Shown here: one piece after another, positions 25,744 through 34,781 of the stretch
Position numbering within the stretch: position 1 is the stretch's first letter
Layout of the letters: each line of letters begins with the position of its first letter
Assembly (NCBI GenBank): GCA_014655195.1
Contig: BNBH01000010.1
Span: forward strand, 153,450-217,449
DNA: 64,000 bases
Reading direction: 5' to 3'
Source of the DNA: Streptomyces cellulosae
GTDB taxonomy: Bacteria; Actinomycetota; Actinomycetes; Streptomycetales; Streptomycetaceae
Program-made: the position numbers and the translations under genes
Notes under the pieces: generated by a model
What the model saw: only the letters and a program-made list of their open reading frames with translations
Database searches by the model: none
Told to the model about the DNA's origin: nothing

Positions 25744-26136
25744 ATGCAGCAGCACGAATTCCTCGCCCGCGTACGTGAGCTGGGTGAGTACGACAGCCAG
25801 GACGAGGCCGAGAAGGTCACCGAGGCGGTCCTCCAGGTGCTGGCCCAGCGGATCAGCCCCGGCGAGGTCGACGACCTCGCGTCCCAGCTCCCCGGCTCCC
25901 TGGGGAAGACCCTGAGCGAGGCGAAGCCGCAGCAGGCGGAGAGCTTCGGCATAGAGGAGTTCCACCGCAGGGTCGCCGAACGCACCGGCGCCCGCCCCCG
26001 CACCGCCCAGTGGGACGCCAGCGCCGTCCTCACGACGGTGGCGATGGCGATCAGCGGCGGAGAACTCAACCAGATCCTGAGCCAACTCCCGTCCAGCTAC
26101 GCCACGCTGTTCGGCAAACCGGAACTGGCTGAGTAG
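25744..26136 (+). CDS. DUF2267 domain protein
   Basis: A 130-aa soluble protein of the DUF2267 family. The characteristic repeats are present: a LAQRISPGEVDDLASQLP segment at about 34-51 and a similar AISGGELNQILSQLP at about 100-114. The biochemical role is unknown; these proteins often sit beside stress chaperones, as here with the ClpC-like gene. Its start lies 23 bases after the Clp stop, with GGAGGTGACGAAGG as ribosome binding site, so the pair is an operon. Confidence 0.85.
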   Translation: MQQHEFLARVRELGEYDSQDEAEKVTEAVLQVLAQRISPGEVDDLASQLPGSLGKTLSEAKPQQAESFGIEEFHRRVAERTGARPRTAQWDASAVLTTVAMAISGGELNQILSQLPSSYATLFGKPELAE

Positions 26137-26166
26137 TAACGCCGTTGAGGTGGTGCAACACCCTCA

Positions 26167-26187
26167 GGGGCGCGGGGAACTGCGCGA
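26167..26187 (+). repeat. Dispersed intergenic repeat, copy 5
   Basis: GGGGCGCGGGGAACTGCGCGA, 30 bases after the DUF2267 stop, identical to the copies starting at 22997 and 23093. Because this position repeatedly follows gene ends, it could form part of 3' ends of transcripts. Confidence 0.7.
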
Positions 26188-26293
26188 TGAATCACGGACA
26201 GCCCGCACCGTCCGCCGTCCGTCGCCATGCGACCGCGCTCGAACCCGCTGAACACCGACCCCGTCGACGCCCCCGTGCGCGTCCGCACAAGAG

Positions 26294-26836
26294 CTACTCG
26301 AACAGCGCCCCCTGCTCCCCTTCACGAGCCTTCCGCAGCCGCCGGCTCCGCGCCCCCACCGCCATCGCGGTCACCGCCGCCGTCACGCCGAAGGCGACCG
26401 GCACCATCCACCCCCGGTCGACGGCATGCCCGAGCAGATGGTCGAGGGAGAGCCGTCCGGGCCCGGCGACGGCCAGCCCCGCCGCCGTCAGCCCCAGCGA
26501 CGCCGCGTACTCGAACCCGCCCTCCTGGTTGAAGAACCCGTTCGGCGCGTGCACCGCCGACGCGCCCGCCATCGCCCCGGCGGCGGCCGCACCCGCCGCC
26601 GGTGTGGCGAGGCCGAGCGCCAGCATCAGCCCGCCCCCGGTCTCGGCGACACCGGCGGCCGTGGCGCTGACCTTGCCGGGCGCGTACCCGATGGACTCCA
26701 TGAACTGGCCGGTGCCCTCGATGCCGCCACCGCCGAACCAGCCGAACAGCTTCTGCGTGCCGTGCGCCGCGAGCACCCCGCCGGTTCCCAGCCGGAGCAG
26801 CAGCAGTCCCAGGTCACGCCGGTCGTAACAGGTCAC
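26294..26836 (-). CDS. DoxX family membrane protein
   Basis: A 180-aa membrane protein of the DoxX/quinol-oxidase-subunit-like family with four transmembrane segments. It has the typical LLLLRLGTGGVLAAHGTQKLFGWF opening region (LRLG...HGxQKLF...W) and GGLMLALGLATPAAG. Mycobacterial and other actinobacterial DoxX proteins are tied to thiol redox homeostasis. I chose GTG 26836 because GGGGAG precedes it; a longer frame to 26905 has no support. It ends convergently with the DUF2267 gene across the repeat copy. Confidence 0.85.
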   Translation of the reverse strand: MTCYDRRDLGLLLLRLGTGGVLAAHGTQKLFGWFGGGGIEGTGQFMESIGYAPGKVSATAAGVAETGGGLMLALGLATPAAGAAAAGAMAGASAVHAPNGFFNQEGGFEYAASLGLTAAGLAVAGPGRLSLDHLLGHAVDRGWMVPVAFGVTAAVTAMAVGARSRRLRKAREGEQGALFE

Positions 26837-26964
26837 GTCGTCTCCCCGTGCACGGTGGTCCGGTCCGACCACCGTCGCACCGTCACCGCGCGCCCGGCCC
26901 GTCACCGGCGCCGAACGGGTGACGCGGGTGGCGGGGTCCCCGCACGGGTACGACCCTGGCAGGC

Positions 26965-27291
26965 ATGACCATTCAGATCACCCGCCTCAGCGACCCCGCC
27001 GTACGCGCCTTCGTCACGGCCGTGAACAACCACGACCGTGAGGGCTTCATGGCCCTGCTGGCGCCCGGCGCCACCATGGCGGACGACGGCACCGAACGGG
27101 ACCTCGCCGACTGGACCGACCGGGAGATCTTCTCCTCCCACGGTCACATGGAGGTCGAGAACGAGTCCGACGGCGGCCGTCGCCTCGTCGCCCGCTACAG
27201 CAACGACATGTACGGCGAGATGCGCACCACCTGGTCGTTCACCGTCGACGACGAGGGCCGCATCACCCGCTTCGAGACCGGCCAGGCCTGA
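26965..27291 (+). CDS. SnoaL-like (NTF2-fold) protein
   Basis: A 108-aa NTF2-like fold protein. It has the usual helix-rich N-terminus (RAFVTAVNNHDREGFMALLAPGA), an aromatic/acidic pocket region (LADWTDREIFSSHGHMEVE) and a C-terminal sheet (TTWSFTVDDEGRITRFETG). Family members are isomerases, hydrolases or ligand-binding proteins; no catalytic set can be assigned. It is divergent from the DoxX gene and ends convergently with the HxlR regulator. The ribosome binding site is weak. Confidence 0.8.
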   Translation: MTIQITRLSDPAVRAFVTAVNNHDREGFMALLAPGATMADDGTERDLADWTDREIFSSHGHMEVENESDGGRRLVARYSNDMYGEMRTTWSFTVDDEGRITRFETGQA

Positions 27292-27328
27292 CGCCCCGCC
27301 AGGCGCGCCCCAGGCGCCCGCCGGCGCC

Positions 27329-27727
27329 TCACGGACGGGGACGGGACGGGTCCGCGTCGTACGCCCGCCGTGCCTCCTCGACCCGGCCCAGGTGGGCCGT
27401 GCCCCACTCGGTCAGGTGCGCGAAGAGCGGCGCCAGGCTGAGGCCCAGCTCGCTGATCTCGTACTCCACCCGGGGCGGCACCTCGGGGTGGTACGTGCGC
27501 ACCACCAGACCGTCCCGCTCCAGCTGCCGCAGCCGCTGGGTCAGCACCTTCGGCGTGATGGTGCCGATGCGCCGTTCCAGCTCGACGAACCGCTGCCGCC
27601 CGTACGTGTGCAGCGCCCACAGCACCGGGGTGGTCCAGCGGCTGAACACGATGTCGACCACCGGGCTCACGGGGCAGGCGAACTCGGGCCCGCTCGCCGT
27701 GGTCGTCGCCCGCCTCGTTCCGGCCAT
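27329..27727 (-). CDS. HxlR-family winged-helix transcriptional regulator
   Basis: A 132-aa HxlR-type (DUF24) repressor or activator. The conserved CPVSPVVDIVFSRWTTPVLW segment carries the family's N-terminal cysteine and WxxPVL motif, followed by the winged helix RFVELERRIGTITPKVLTQR and LERDGLVVRTYHPEVPPRVE. These proteins often sense electrophiles or quinones through the cysteine. It is transcribed divergently from an NmrA-like reductase, its probable target, and a palindrome lies in between. ATG 27727 has GAAGGGG upstream; a GTG two codons earlier is also possible. Confidence 0.9.
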   Translation of the reverse strand: MAGTRRATTTASGPEFACPVSPVVDIVFSRWTTPVLWALHTYGRQRFVELERRIGTITPKVLTQRLRQLERDGLVVRTYHPEVPPRVEYEISELGLSLAPLFAHLTEWGTAHLGRVEEARRAYDADPSRPRP

Positions 27728-27757
27728 GCGCACCCCTTCAGGGAAGTCACTATCTCC

Positions 27758-27767
27758 TAGGTACCTA
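27758..27767. promoter_or_regulatory. Candidate HxlR operator (TAGGTACCTA)
   Basis: A perfect 10-bp palindrome in the AT-rich stretch between the divergent regulator and NmrA-like gene, 30 bases before the regulator start and 54 before the other. Its placement fits control of both promoters by the HxlR protein. Confidence 0.5.
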
Positions 27768-27821
27768 CTATATTCAGGCTGTTAGCGTCCCCACCACACC
27801 GAGACAACAGGGGAGTTGTTC

Positions 27822-28667
27822 ATGTTTGTGGTGACCGGGGCAACGGGGAACGTCGGCCGGGAGCTGGTGCGTTCCCTCGTGGAGGACGGCGCGTCGGTGA
27901 CGGCGACGTCGAGGGGGATCACGGCGGACCATGTGCCGGACGGCGTACGGCCGGTGCGCGCCGACCTGACCGACGCCGGCAGTCTTCGCGAGGCGTTCGA
28001 GGGCGCGGACGCGCTGTTCCTGCAGAACGGGGGCGCCTCCGCGCATCTCATCGACCCGCAGGAGATCGTCGCCACGGCGAAGGCAGCCGGCGTCACCCGC
28101 ATCGTGCTGCTGTCCTCCCAGGGCGTGGCGACGCGGCCGGGTTCGGCGTCGCACGGCGTGGTGGCGCGGGCCGTGGAGGACGCCGTACGGGAGTCGGACG
28201 CGCACTGGACGATCCTGCGTCCGGGAGGGTTCCACTCCAACTCCCTGGCGTGGGCGGGCGCGGTGCGGTCCGCGCGGACGGTCGCCGCGCCGTTCGGCGA
28301 CACAGGGCTGCCGCTGATCGACCCCGCGGACATCGCCGAGGTCGCCGCCGCCGTCCTGCGCGACGGAGCGCCGGGCGGCCGGGTGATCGAGCTGACCGGC
28401 CCGGCCCTCGTCACCCCGCGCGAGCAGGCGGCGGCCATCGGGGAGGCGCTCGGCGAGCCCGTGCGGTTCGTGGACCTGCCGCGCGCCGAGGCCCGGGAGC
28501 AGATGCTGCGGTTCATGCCGGAGGAGGTCGTCGACACGACGCTCGGCATCCTGGGGGAGCCCGCCGAGGACGAACTGCGCCCCGGCCTCGGCGTCGAGGA
28601 CGTCCTCGGCCGTCAGCCGCGAGCCTTCGCCGACTGGGCGAGGCGGCACGCGGCCCTGTTCCGCTGA
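27822..28667 (+). CDS. NmrA-like NAD(P)H-binding protein (atypical SDR)
   Basis: A 281-aa protein starting MFVVTGATGNVGRELVRSL, with the GxxGxxG motif for NAD(P). Segments SSQGVATRPGS and ILRPGGFHSNSL fit the NmrA/QOR2-like group of quinone reductases and redox sensors. The longer C-terminal part, about residues 200-281, probably forms a substrate or partner-binding lobe. ATG 27822 has GGGGAG at six bases. Its position opposite an HxlR gene is a common arrangement in which the regulator controls the reductase in response to quinones or aldehydes. Confidence 0.87.
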   Translation: MFVVTGATGNVGRELVRSLVEDGASVTATSRGITADHVPDGVRPVRADLTDAGSLREAFEGADALFLQNGGASAHLIDPQEIVATAKAAGVTRIVLLSSQGVATRPGSASHGVVARAVEDAVRESDAHWTILRPGGFHSNSLAWAGAVRSARTVAAPFGDTGLPLIDPADIAEVAAAVLRDGAPGGRVIELTGPALVTPREQAAAIGEALGEPVRFVDLPRAEAREQMLRFMPEEVVDTTLGILGEPAEDELRPGLGVEDVLGRQPRAFADWARRHAALFR

Positions 28668-28981
28668 CCGACCGCCCCGAACGACCGTTCCGTTACCAGC
28701 GGGTATGAAACGCGCGCCCCGTGAGGATCGGGTGACGGAACGGTCACGAATCTCGCGCACGCGCTGGTTGGCGTGTTCAAGCACCGCGCTCAGCTCGGGT
28801 TTCGCGGATCGGTTGGCTCGGACTTGGGCGGACGTTGTGGAGATCGGCCGCGCCACGGCGTCCGCCGCTCCCGGCCACCATTGATCTGAACGCGACACGT
28901 CGTCAGTCTTCTCGTCAGCCTCCGCGTCTCGTCATGCCGGAGGTCAACCCCCCACACCACCCGACGAGGAGACCCCTCTTC
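28668..28981. other. Intergenic region upstream of the subtilase
   Basis: 314 bases with no convincing gene. It contains GTGAC-N6-GTCAC at about 28731-28746, a weak inverted repeat, and the probable promoter and ribosome binding site (GAGGAG) of the protease. Open frames through it have no protease-like sequence. Confidence 0.5.
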
Positions 28982-30190
28982 ATGACGCACCGGAAGCGCA
29001 CCACCGCACTGAAAGTCACCGCCGCCGCCTGCGCGGTGACCGCCGCGAGCACGGCAGCCCTGCTCGGGGCTTCGTCCGCCCAGGCCCAGCAGCCCGCCGA
29101 GGGCACGGTCCACGGTCTCGACGCCGCGAACTCCGTCAAGGGCAGCTACATCGTCCTCCTCGAGCAGGAGACGACGTCCGCCGACAAGAAGGAACTGGCC
29201 CAGGAGTACGGCGGCAAGCTCAGCCGGTCCTACGGCGCGGCCCTGGAGGGCTTCTCCGCCGACGGGCTCAGCGCGACCGAGGCGAAGCGCCTCGCGGCCG
29301 ACCCGTCCGTCGGCGCCGTCGTCGCCAACCGCACCTACCGGACCACCGCGACCCAGGACAACCCGCCGTCCTGGGGCCTGGACCGCATCGACCAGCAGGA
29401 CACCGCGGGCGACAGCAAGTACACCTACCCCGACCAGGCGGGCGAGGGCGTCACCGCGTACGTCATCGACACCGGCGTGCGGATCACGCACGAGGACTTC
29501 GAGGGCCGCGCCGGCCACGGCTTCGACGCCGTCGACAACGACGACAGCGCCGACGACGGCAACGGCCACGGCACGCACGTCGCCGCCACCATCGCGGGCG
29601 CCGACCACGGCGTCGCCAAGAAGGCCAAGGTGGTCGCCGTGAGAGTCCTCGACGACAACGGCTCCGGCACCACCGAGCAGGTCGTCGCCGGCATCGACTG
29701 GGTCACCGAGCACCACGAGGGCCCGTCCGTCGCCAACATGAGCCTGGGCGGCGCCGCCGACCCGGCGCTCGACGCGGCCGTGCAGAAGGCCATAGCCTCC
29801 GGCGTCACCTTCGCCGTCGCCGCCGGCAACGAGTCCGCCGACGCGGGCCAGGGCTCGCCCGCCCGCGTGCCCGAGGCGCTCACCGTCGCCTCCAGCACCG
29901 AGGACGACGCCCAGTCGGACTTCTCCAACTTCGGCGAGTCCGTCGACCTCTACGCGCCCGGCTCCGACATCACCTCGGCCTGGAACGACAGCGACACCGG
30001 AACCAAGACCATCTCCGGCACCTCGATGGCCTCCCCGCACGTGGCCGGCGCCGCCGCCGTCTACCTGGCGGCACACCCCGACGCCGACCCGGCCGCCGTC
30101 GCCAAGGCGCTGACCGACGGCGCCACCGCCGACGCGATCAGCAACCCGGGCACCGGCACGCCGAACAAGCTGCTGAAGGTCACCGAGTAG
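28982..30190 (+). CDS. Secreted subtilisin-like serine protease (S8, proteinase K type)
   Basis: A 402-aa extracellular protease precursor. The signal peptide ends near SSAQAQ (about residue 36), an inhibitor_I9 propeptide spans about 55-122, and the mature peptidase follows. Catalytic triad: D163 (YVIDTGVR), H199 (GNGHGTHVA) and S348 (SGTSMASPH); the oxyanion-hole residue is N283 (AAGNES). No C-terminal binding domain is present. ATG 28982 is set by the signal peptide; GAGGAG lies about ten bases upstream. A strong hairpin follows the gene. It is likely a general nutrient-acquiring protease. Confidence 0.94.
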   Translation: MTHRKRTTALKVTAAACAVTAASTAALLGASSAQAQQPAEGTVHGLDAANSVKGSYIVLLEQETTSADKKELAQEYGGKLSRSYGAALEGFSADGLSATEAKRLAADPSVGAVVANRTYRTTATQDNPPSWGLDRIDQQDTAGDSKYTYPDQAGEGVTAYVIDTGVRITHEDFEGRAGHGFDAVDNDDSADDGNGHGTHVAATIAGADHGVAKKAKVVAVRVLDDNGSGTTEQVVAGIDWVTEHHEGPSVANMSLGGAADPALDAAVQKAIASGVTFAVAAGNESADAGQGSPARVPEALTVASSTEDDAQSDFSNFGESVDLYAPGSDITSAWNDSDTGTKTISGTSMASPHVAGAAAVYLAAHPDADPAAVAKALTDGATADAISNPGTGTPNKLLKVTE

Positions 30191-30224
30191 CGGCCACATC
30201 ACGGACGCGGGCGCCGTCCGGCGC

Positions 30225-30262
30225 GGGGGGCCGCAGGGGAAACGTTCCCCTTGCGGCCCCCC
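30225..30262 (+). terminator. Strong hairpin after the subtilase
   Basis: A long stem, GGGGGGCCGCAGGGGAA pairing with TTCCCCTTGCGGCCCCCC with one bulged base and a very short ACG loop, 35 bases after the protease stop. Confidence 0.8.
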
Positions 30263-30389
30263 CCCGTACGTCCCGGTATGACAGCCCGTGTCCATGGCCC
30301 CGCCGGAACGAGTGGCCCGGCTCACATGGCGTACCGTCCCCGCCGCGGACACGATGGTGATCGTCACCGGCAGGCTGAAGGGATCCACC

Positions 30390-33300
30390 ATGTTCCGCAA
30401 GGTGCTCGTCGCCAACCGCGGCGAGATCGCGATCCGGGCGTTCCGCGCGGGCTACGAACTCGGTGCGCGCACCGTTGCCGTCTTCCCGTACGAGGACCGC
30501 AACTCGTTGCACCGGCTGAAGGCCGACGAGGCCTACGAGATCGGAGAGCCGGGACACCCGGTCCGGGCCTATCTGTCCGTCGAGGAGATCGTGCGCGCCG
30601 CGCGCCGGGCCGGCGCCGACGCCGTCTACCCGGGCTACGGATTCCTGTCGGAGAACCCCGAGCTGGCCAAGGCCTGCGCCGACGCGGGCATCACCTTCGT
30701 CGGCCCCGACGCCCGCATCCTGGAGCTGACCGGCAACAAGGCGCGCGCGGTGGCCGCCGCCCGGGAGGCCGGAGTTCCCGTCCTCGGTTCCTCCGCGCCC
30801 TCCACCGACGTCGACGAACTCGTGCGCGCCGCCGACGAGATCGGCTTCCCCGTGTTCGTGAAGGCGGTCGCGGGCGGCGGCGGCCGGGGCATGCGCCGCG
30901 TGGAGGACCCCGCCCAGCTGCGGGAGGCCGTCGAGGCCGCGTCTCGGGAGGCCGCGTCCGCGTTCGGCGACCCCACGGTGTTCCTGGAGAAGGCCGTCGT
31001 CGAGCCCCGCCACATCGAGGTGCAGATCCTCGCCGACGGCGAGGGCAACGTCATCCACCTCTACGAGCGGGACTGCTCCGTGCAGCGCCGCCACCAGAAG
31101 GTGATCGAGCTCGCCCCCGCGCCCAACCTCGACCCGGAGCTGCGCGACCGGATCTGCGCCGACGCCGTGAAGTTCGCCCGGCACATCGGCTACCGCAACG
31201 CCGGCACCGTGGAGTTCCTCCTCGACCGCGAAGGCCACCACGTCTTCATCGAGATGAACCCGCGCATCCAGGTCGAGCACACGGTCACCGAGGAGGTCAC
31301 CGACGTCGACCTCGTCCAGTCGCAGCTGCGCATCGCCGCCGGCGAGACGCTCGCCGACCTCGGGCTGTCCCAGGAGACGGTCACCCTGCGCGGCGCGGCC
31401 CTGCAGTGCCGCATCACCACCGAGGACCCGGCCAACGGCTTCCGCCCGGATACCGGCCGGATCAGCGCCTACCGCTCGCCCGGCGGCTCCGGCATCCGCC
31501 TCGACGGCGGAACCACCCACGCCGGCACGGAGATCAGCGCCCACTTCGACTCCATGCTGGTCAAACTGACCTGCCGGGGCCGTGACTTCGCGACAGCGGT
31601 GGGCCGCGCCCGGCGCGCGGTCGCCGAGTTCCGCATCCGCGGCGTGGCCACCAACATCCCCTTCCTGCAGGCCGTGCTGGACGACCCCGACTTCCAGGCC
31701 GGGCGGGTCACCACCTCGTTCATCGAGCAGCGCCCGCAGCTGCTCACCGCCCGCCACTCCGCCGACCGCGGCACCAAGCTGCTCACCTACCTCGCCGACG
31801 TCACCGTCAACAAGCCGCACGGCGAGCGTCCCGAGCTGATCGACCCGCTGACCAAGCTGCCCCAGGCGCCCGCGGGTGAGCCGCCGGCCGGGTCCCGGCA
31901 GCGCCTCGCCGAGCTGGGCCCCGAGGGCTTCGCCCGCCGGCTGCGCGAGTCGCCGACCGTCGGCGTCACCGACACCACCTTCCGCGACGCCCACCAGTCG
32001 CTGCTCGCCACCCGGGTCCGCACCAAGGACCTCCTCGCCGTCGCCCCGGTGGTCGCGCACACCCTGCCCGAGCTGCTGTCCCTGGAGTGCTGGGGCGGCG
32101 CCACCTACGACGTCGCCCTGCGCTTCCTCGCCGAGGACCCGTGGGAGCGGCTCGCCGCGCTGCGCGAGGCCGTGCCGAACATCTGCCTCCAGATGCTGCT
32201 GCGCGGCCGCAACACCGTCGGCTACACCCCGTACCCGACGGAGGTGACCGACGCGTTCGTGCAGGAGGCCGCCGCCACCGGCGTCGACGTCTTCCGCATC
32301 TTCGACGCGCTCAACGACGTCTCCCAGATGCGGCCCGCCATCGACGCCGTCCGCGCGACCGGCACGTCCGTGGCCGAGGTCGCCCTCTGCTACACCGCCG
32401 ACCTGTCCGACCCGTCCGAGCGGCTCTACACGCTGGACTACTACCTGCGGCTCGCCGAGCAGATCGTCGACGCCGGCGCGCACGTCCTGGCCGTGAAGGA
32501 CATGGCGGGCCTGCTGCGGGCGCCCGCGGCGGCGAAGCTGGTGTCGGCGCTGCGCCGCGAGTTCGACCTGCCGGTGCACCTGCACACCCACGACACCGCG
32601 GGCGGCCAGCTCGCCACCTACCTCGCCGCGATCCAGGCGGGCGCGGACGCGGTGGACGGCGCGGTGGCCTCCATGGCCGGCACCACCTCGCAGCCCTCGC
32701 TGTCGGCGCTGGTCGCCGCCACCGACCACTCCGAGCGGCCCACGGGCCTCGACCTCCAGGCGGTCGGCGACCTGGAGCCGTACTGGGAGAGCGTCCGCAA
32801 GGTCTACGCCCCCTTCGAGGCGGGCCTCGCCTCCCCGACCGGGCGCGTCTACCACCACGAGATCCCCGGCGGCCAGCTGTCCAACCTGCGCACGCAGGCG
32901 ATCGCGCTGGGCCTCGGCGACCGCTTCGAGGACATCGAGGCGATGTACGCGGCCGCCGACCGGATGCTGGGCCGGCTGGTGAAGGTCACCCCGTCGTCCA
33001 AGGTGGTCGGCGACCTCGCCCTGCACCTGGTGGGCGCGGGCGTGGACCCGCGCGAGTTCGAGGAGAACCCGGACCGCTTCGACATCCCCGACTCGGTCGT
33101 CGGCTTCCTGCGCGGCGAGCTGGGCACCCCGCCCGGCGGCTGGCCTGAGCCCTTCCGTACCAAGGCGCTGCGCGGCCGGACGGAGCCCAAGCCGGCGCCG
33201 GAGCTGTCCGACGAGCACCGGGAGGGCCTGGCCAAGGACCGGCGCCCGACCCTCAACCGGCTGCTGTTCCCCGCCCCGACCCGCGAGTTCGAGACGCACC

Positions 33301-33764
33301 GCCAGTCGTTCGGCGACACCAGCGTCCTGGACAGCAAGGACTTCTTCTACGGGCTGCGCCCGGGCAAGGAGTACGGCGTCGACCTCGACCCGGGCGTGCG
33401 GCTGCTGATCGAGCTGCAGGCGATCGGCGAGGCGGACGAGCGCGGCATGCGCACGGTGATGGCCACCCTGAACGGCCAGCTGCGGCCGATCCAGGTCCGC
33501 GACCGCGCCGCCGCATCCGACGTGCCGGCCACCGAGAAGGCCGACCGCGCCGACCCGAACCATGTGGCCGCGCCCTTCGCCGGCGTGGTGACCCTCGCGG
33601 TCGCCGAGGGGGACCAGGTGGAGGCCGGCGCCACGGTGGCGACCATCGAGGCGATGAAGATGGAGGCGGCCATCACGGCCCCGAAGTCCGGCACGGTGGC
33701 CCGGCTGGCGATCAACCGTATCCAGCAGGTGGAGGGCGGCGACCTCCTGGTCGAACTCGCCTGA
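30390..33764 (+). CDS. pyc: Pyruvate carboxylase
   Basis: Anaplerotic enzyme converting pyruvate, bicarbonate and ATP to oxaloacetate; 1124 aa, the usual single-chain length. Order: biotin carboxylase domain (starts MFRKVLVANRGEIAIR; ATP-grasp GGGGRGMRRVEDPAQ), carboxyltransferase domain (TDTTFRDAHQSLLATRVRTK, with the metal-binding HLHTHDTAG), and the C-terminal biotinyl domain with EAMKMEA, in which K1090 carries biotin. I chose ATG 30390 because homology begins there and AAGGGA precedes it; the frame extends upstream to 30288 without support. It stands alone between two strong hairpins. In this organism it may complement phosphoenolpyruvate carboxylase. Confidence 0.96.
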   Translation: MFRKVLVANRGEIAIRAFRAGYELGARTVAVFPYEDRNSLHRLKADEAYEIGEPGHPVRAYLSVEEIVRAARRAGADAVYPGYGFLSENPELAKACADAGITFVGPDARILELTGNKARAVAAAREAGVPVLGSSAPSTDVDELVRAADEIGFPVFVKAVAGGGGRGMRRVEDPAQLREAVEAASREAASAFGDPTVFLEKAVVEPRHIEVQILADGEGNVIHLYERDCSVQRRHQKVIELAPAPNLDPELRDRICADAVKFARHIGYRNAGTVEFLLDREGHHVFIEMNPRIQVEHTVTEEVTDVDLVQSQLRIAAGETLADLGLSQETVTLRGAALQCRITTEDPANGFRPDTGRISAYRSPGGSGIRLDGGTTHAGTEISAHFDSMLVKLTCRGRDFATAVGRARRAVAEFRIRGVATNIPFLQAVLDDPDFQAGRVTTSFIEQRPQLLTARHSADRGTKLLTYLADVTVNKPHGERPELIDPLTKLPQAPAGEPPAGSRQRLAELGPEGFARRLRESPTVGVTDTTFRDAHQSLLATRVRTKDLLAVAPVVAHTLPELLSLECWGGATYDVALRFLAEDPWERLAALREAVPNICLQMLLRGRNTVGYTPYPTEVTDAFVQEAAATGVDVFRIFDALNDVSQMRPAIDAVRATGTSVAEVALCYTADLSDPSERLYTLDYYLRLAEQIVDAGAHVLAVKDMAGLLRAPAAAKLVSALRREFDLPVHLHTHDTAGGQLATYLAAIQAGADAVDGAVASMAGTTSQPSLSALVAATDHSERPTGLDLQAVGDLEPYWESVRKVYAPFEAGLASPTGRVYHHEIPGGQLSNLRTQAIALGLGDRFEDIEAMYAAADRMLGRLVKVTPSSKVVGDLALHLVGAGVDPREFEENPDRFDIPDSVVGFLRGELGTPPGGWPEPFRTKALRGRTEPKPAPELSDEHREGLAKDRRPTLNRLLFPAPTREFETHRQSFGDTSVLDSKDFFYGLRPGKEYGVDLDPGVRLLIELQAIGEADERGMRTVMATLNGQLRPIQVRDRAAASDVPATEKADRADPNHVAAPFAGVVTLAVAEGDQVEAGATVATIEAMKMEAAITAPKSGTVARLAINRIQQVEGGDLLVELA

Positions 33765-33809
33765 CCGAGGCCGACGGGCGGGGGTCCAGCCCGCTTGGCG
33801 CATGCAGCC

Positions 33810-33850
33810 CGTACGGGGTCGCCGTCCATCGTCGACGGCGACCCCGTACG
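33810..33850 (+). terminator. Perfect hairpin after pyc
   Basis: A 17-bp perfect stem, CGTACGGGGTCGCCGTC with its complement, and a 7-base loop, 45 bases after the pyc stop. Confidence 0.85.
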
Positions 33851-33911
33851 AGCGTCCGGCGAGCTCTCGAACAAGCCTGCGCACAGGAGCTGTGCGACCG
33901 TAGATTGAGCG

Positions 33912-34760
33912 GTGACAACAGCTCTCGGAACACCACGGACGGCACTCATGACCGACCCTGCCACGGCGCCAGGATCCGCACAGCAGAAGATCGACACCTC
34001 GGTGCCGCACTCGGCCCGCATCTGGAACTACTGGCTGGGAGGGAAGGACAACTACCCCGTCGACGAGGAGGCCGGCGACGCCTACACCGCCGTCTTCCCC
34101 GGCATCGTCACCATCGCCCGCAGCAGCCGCGCCTTCCTGCGCCGCAACATCACCTACCTGGCGGGCGAGCAGGGCATCCGCCAGTTCCTCGACATCGGCA
34201 CGGGCCTCCCCACGGCCGACAACACCCACCAGGTCGCGCAGCGGATCGCCGCCGAGTCCCGGATCGTCTACGTCGACAACGACCCGATGGTCCTGGCCCA
34301 CGCCCGCGCGCTGCTCTACTCCACGCCCGAGGGCGCGACGGCGTACGTCGACGCGAACGTCCTGGAGCCCGAGCGCATCCTGGAGGCCGCGAGCCGCACC
34401 CTGGACCTCTCACGTCCCACCGCGCTGATCCTGAGCAACATCCTCGGCCACATCGCCGACCACGAGGAGGCGCGCTCGGTGGTCGACCGGCTGATGGGGG
34501 CCCTGCCGTCCGGCAGCTTCCTGTCGGTCAACGACGGCTCACGCGGCGTCGACCCGGTCTTCGAGCGCGCGCAGGACGCGTACAACTCCAGCGGCGCGGT
34601 GCCGTACAACCTGCGGACGGTGGAGGAGATCACCTCCTTCTTCGACGGGCTCGAACTGGTCGAGCCGGGTGTCGTGTCCGTGCAGCAGTGGCGTCCGGAC
34701 GAGGACGCGCCGGAGCCGCAGGTCATCGCCGAGCACGGGGGACTGGCCCGCAAGCCCTGA
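33912..34760 (+). CDS. SAM-dependent methyltransferase, DUF574/Methyltransf_19 type
   Basis: A protein of 282 aa (270 if ATG 33948 is used). Typical features of this actinobacterial family are the N-terminal PHSARIWNYWLGGKDNYPVD signature, the SAM-binding FLDIGTGLPT segment, VYVDNDPMVLAHA (acidic residue for the ribose) and ALILSNILGHI. The substrate is unknown; Streptomyces have many copies. A TAGATT -10-like box ends six bases before GTG 33912, so a leaderless transcript starting at that GTG is plausible; neither start has a good ribosome binding site. A hairpin follows the gene. Confidence 0.87.
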   Translation: MTTALGTPRTALMTDPATAPGSAQQKIDTSVPHSARIWNYWLGGKDNYPVDEEAGDAYTAVFPGIVTIARSSRAFLRRNITYLAGEQGIRQFLDIGTGLPTADNTHQVAQRIAAESRIVYVDNDPMVLAHARALLYSTPEGATAYVDANVLEPERILEAASRTLDLSRPTALILSNILGHIADHEEARSVVDRLMGALPSGSFLSVNDGSRGVDPVFERAQDAYNSSGAVPYNLRTVEEITSFFDGLELVEPGVVSVQQWRPDEDAPEPQVIAEHGGLARKP

Positions 34761-34781
34761 CCTTCCGGCCTCCCAGGCACC

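Noticed and set aside
30180..34301. Very long open frame on the minus strand opposite pyc and the methyltransferase
   Set aside because: Its translation is Gly/Arg/Val-rich low-complexity sequence typical of antisense frames in high-GC DNA, with no homology, and it spans two genes and a terminator.
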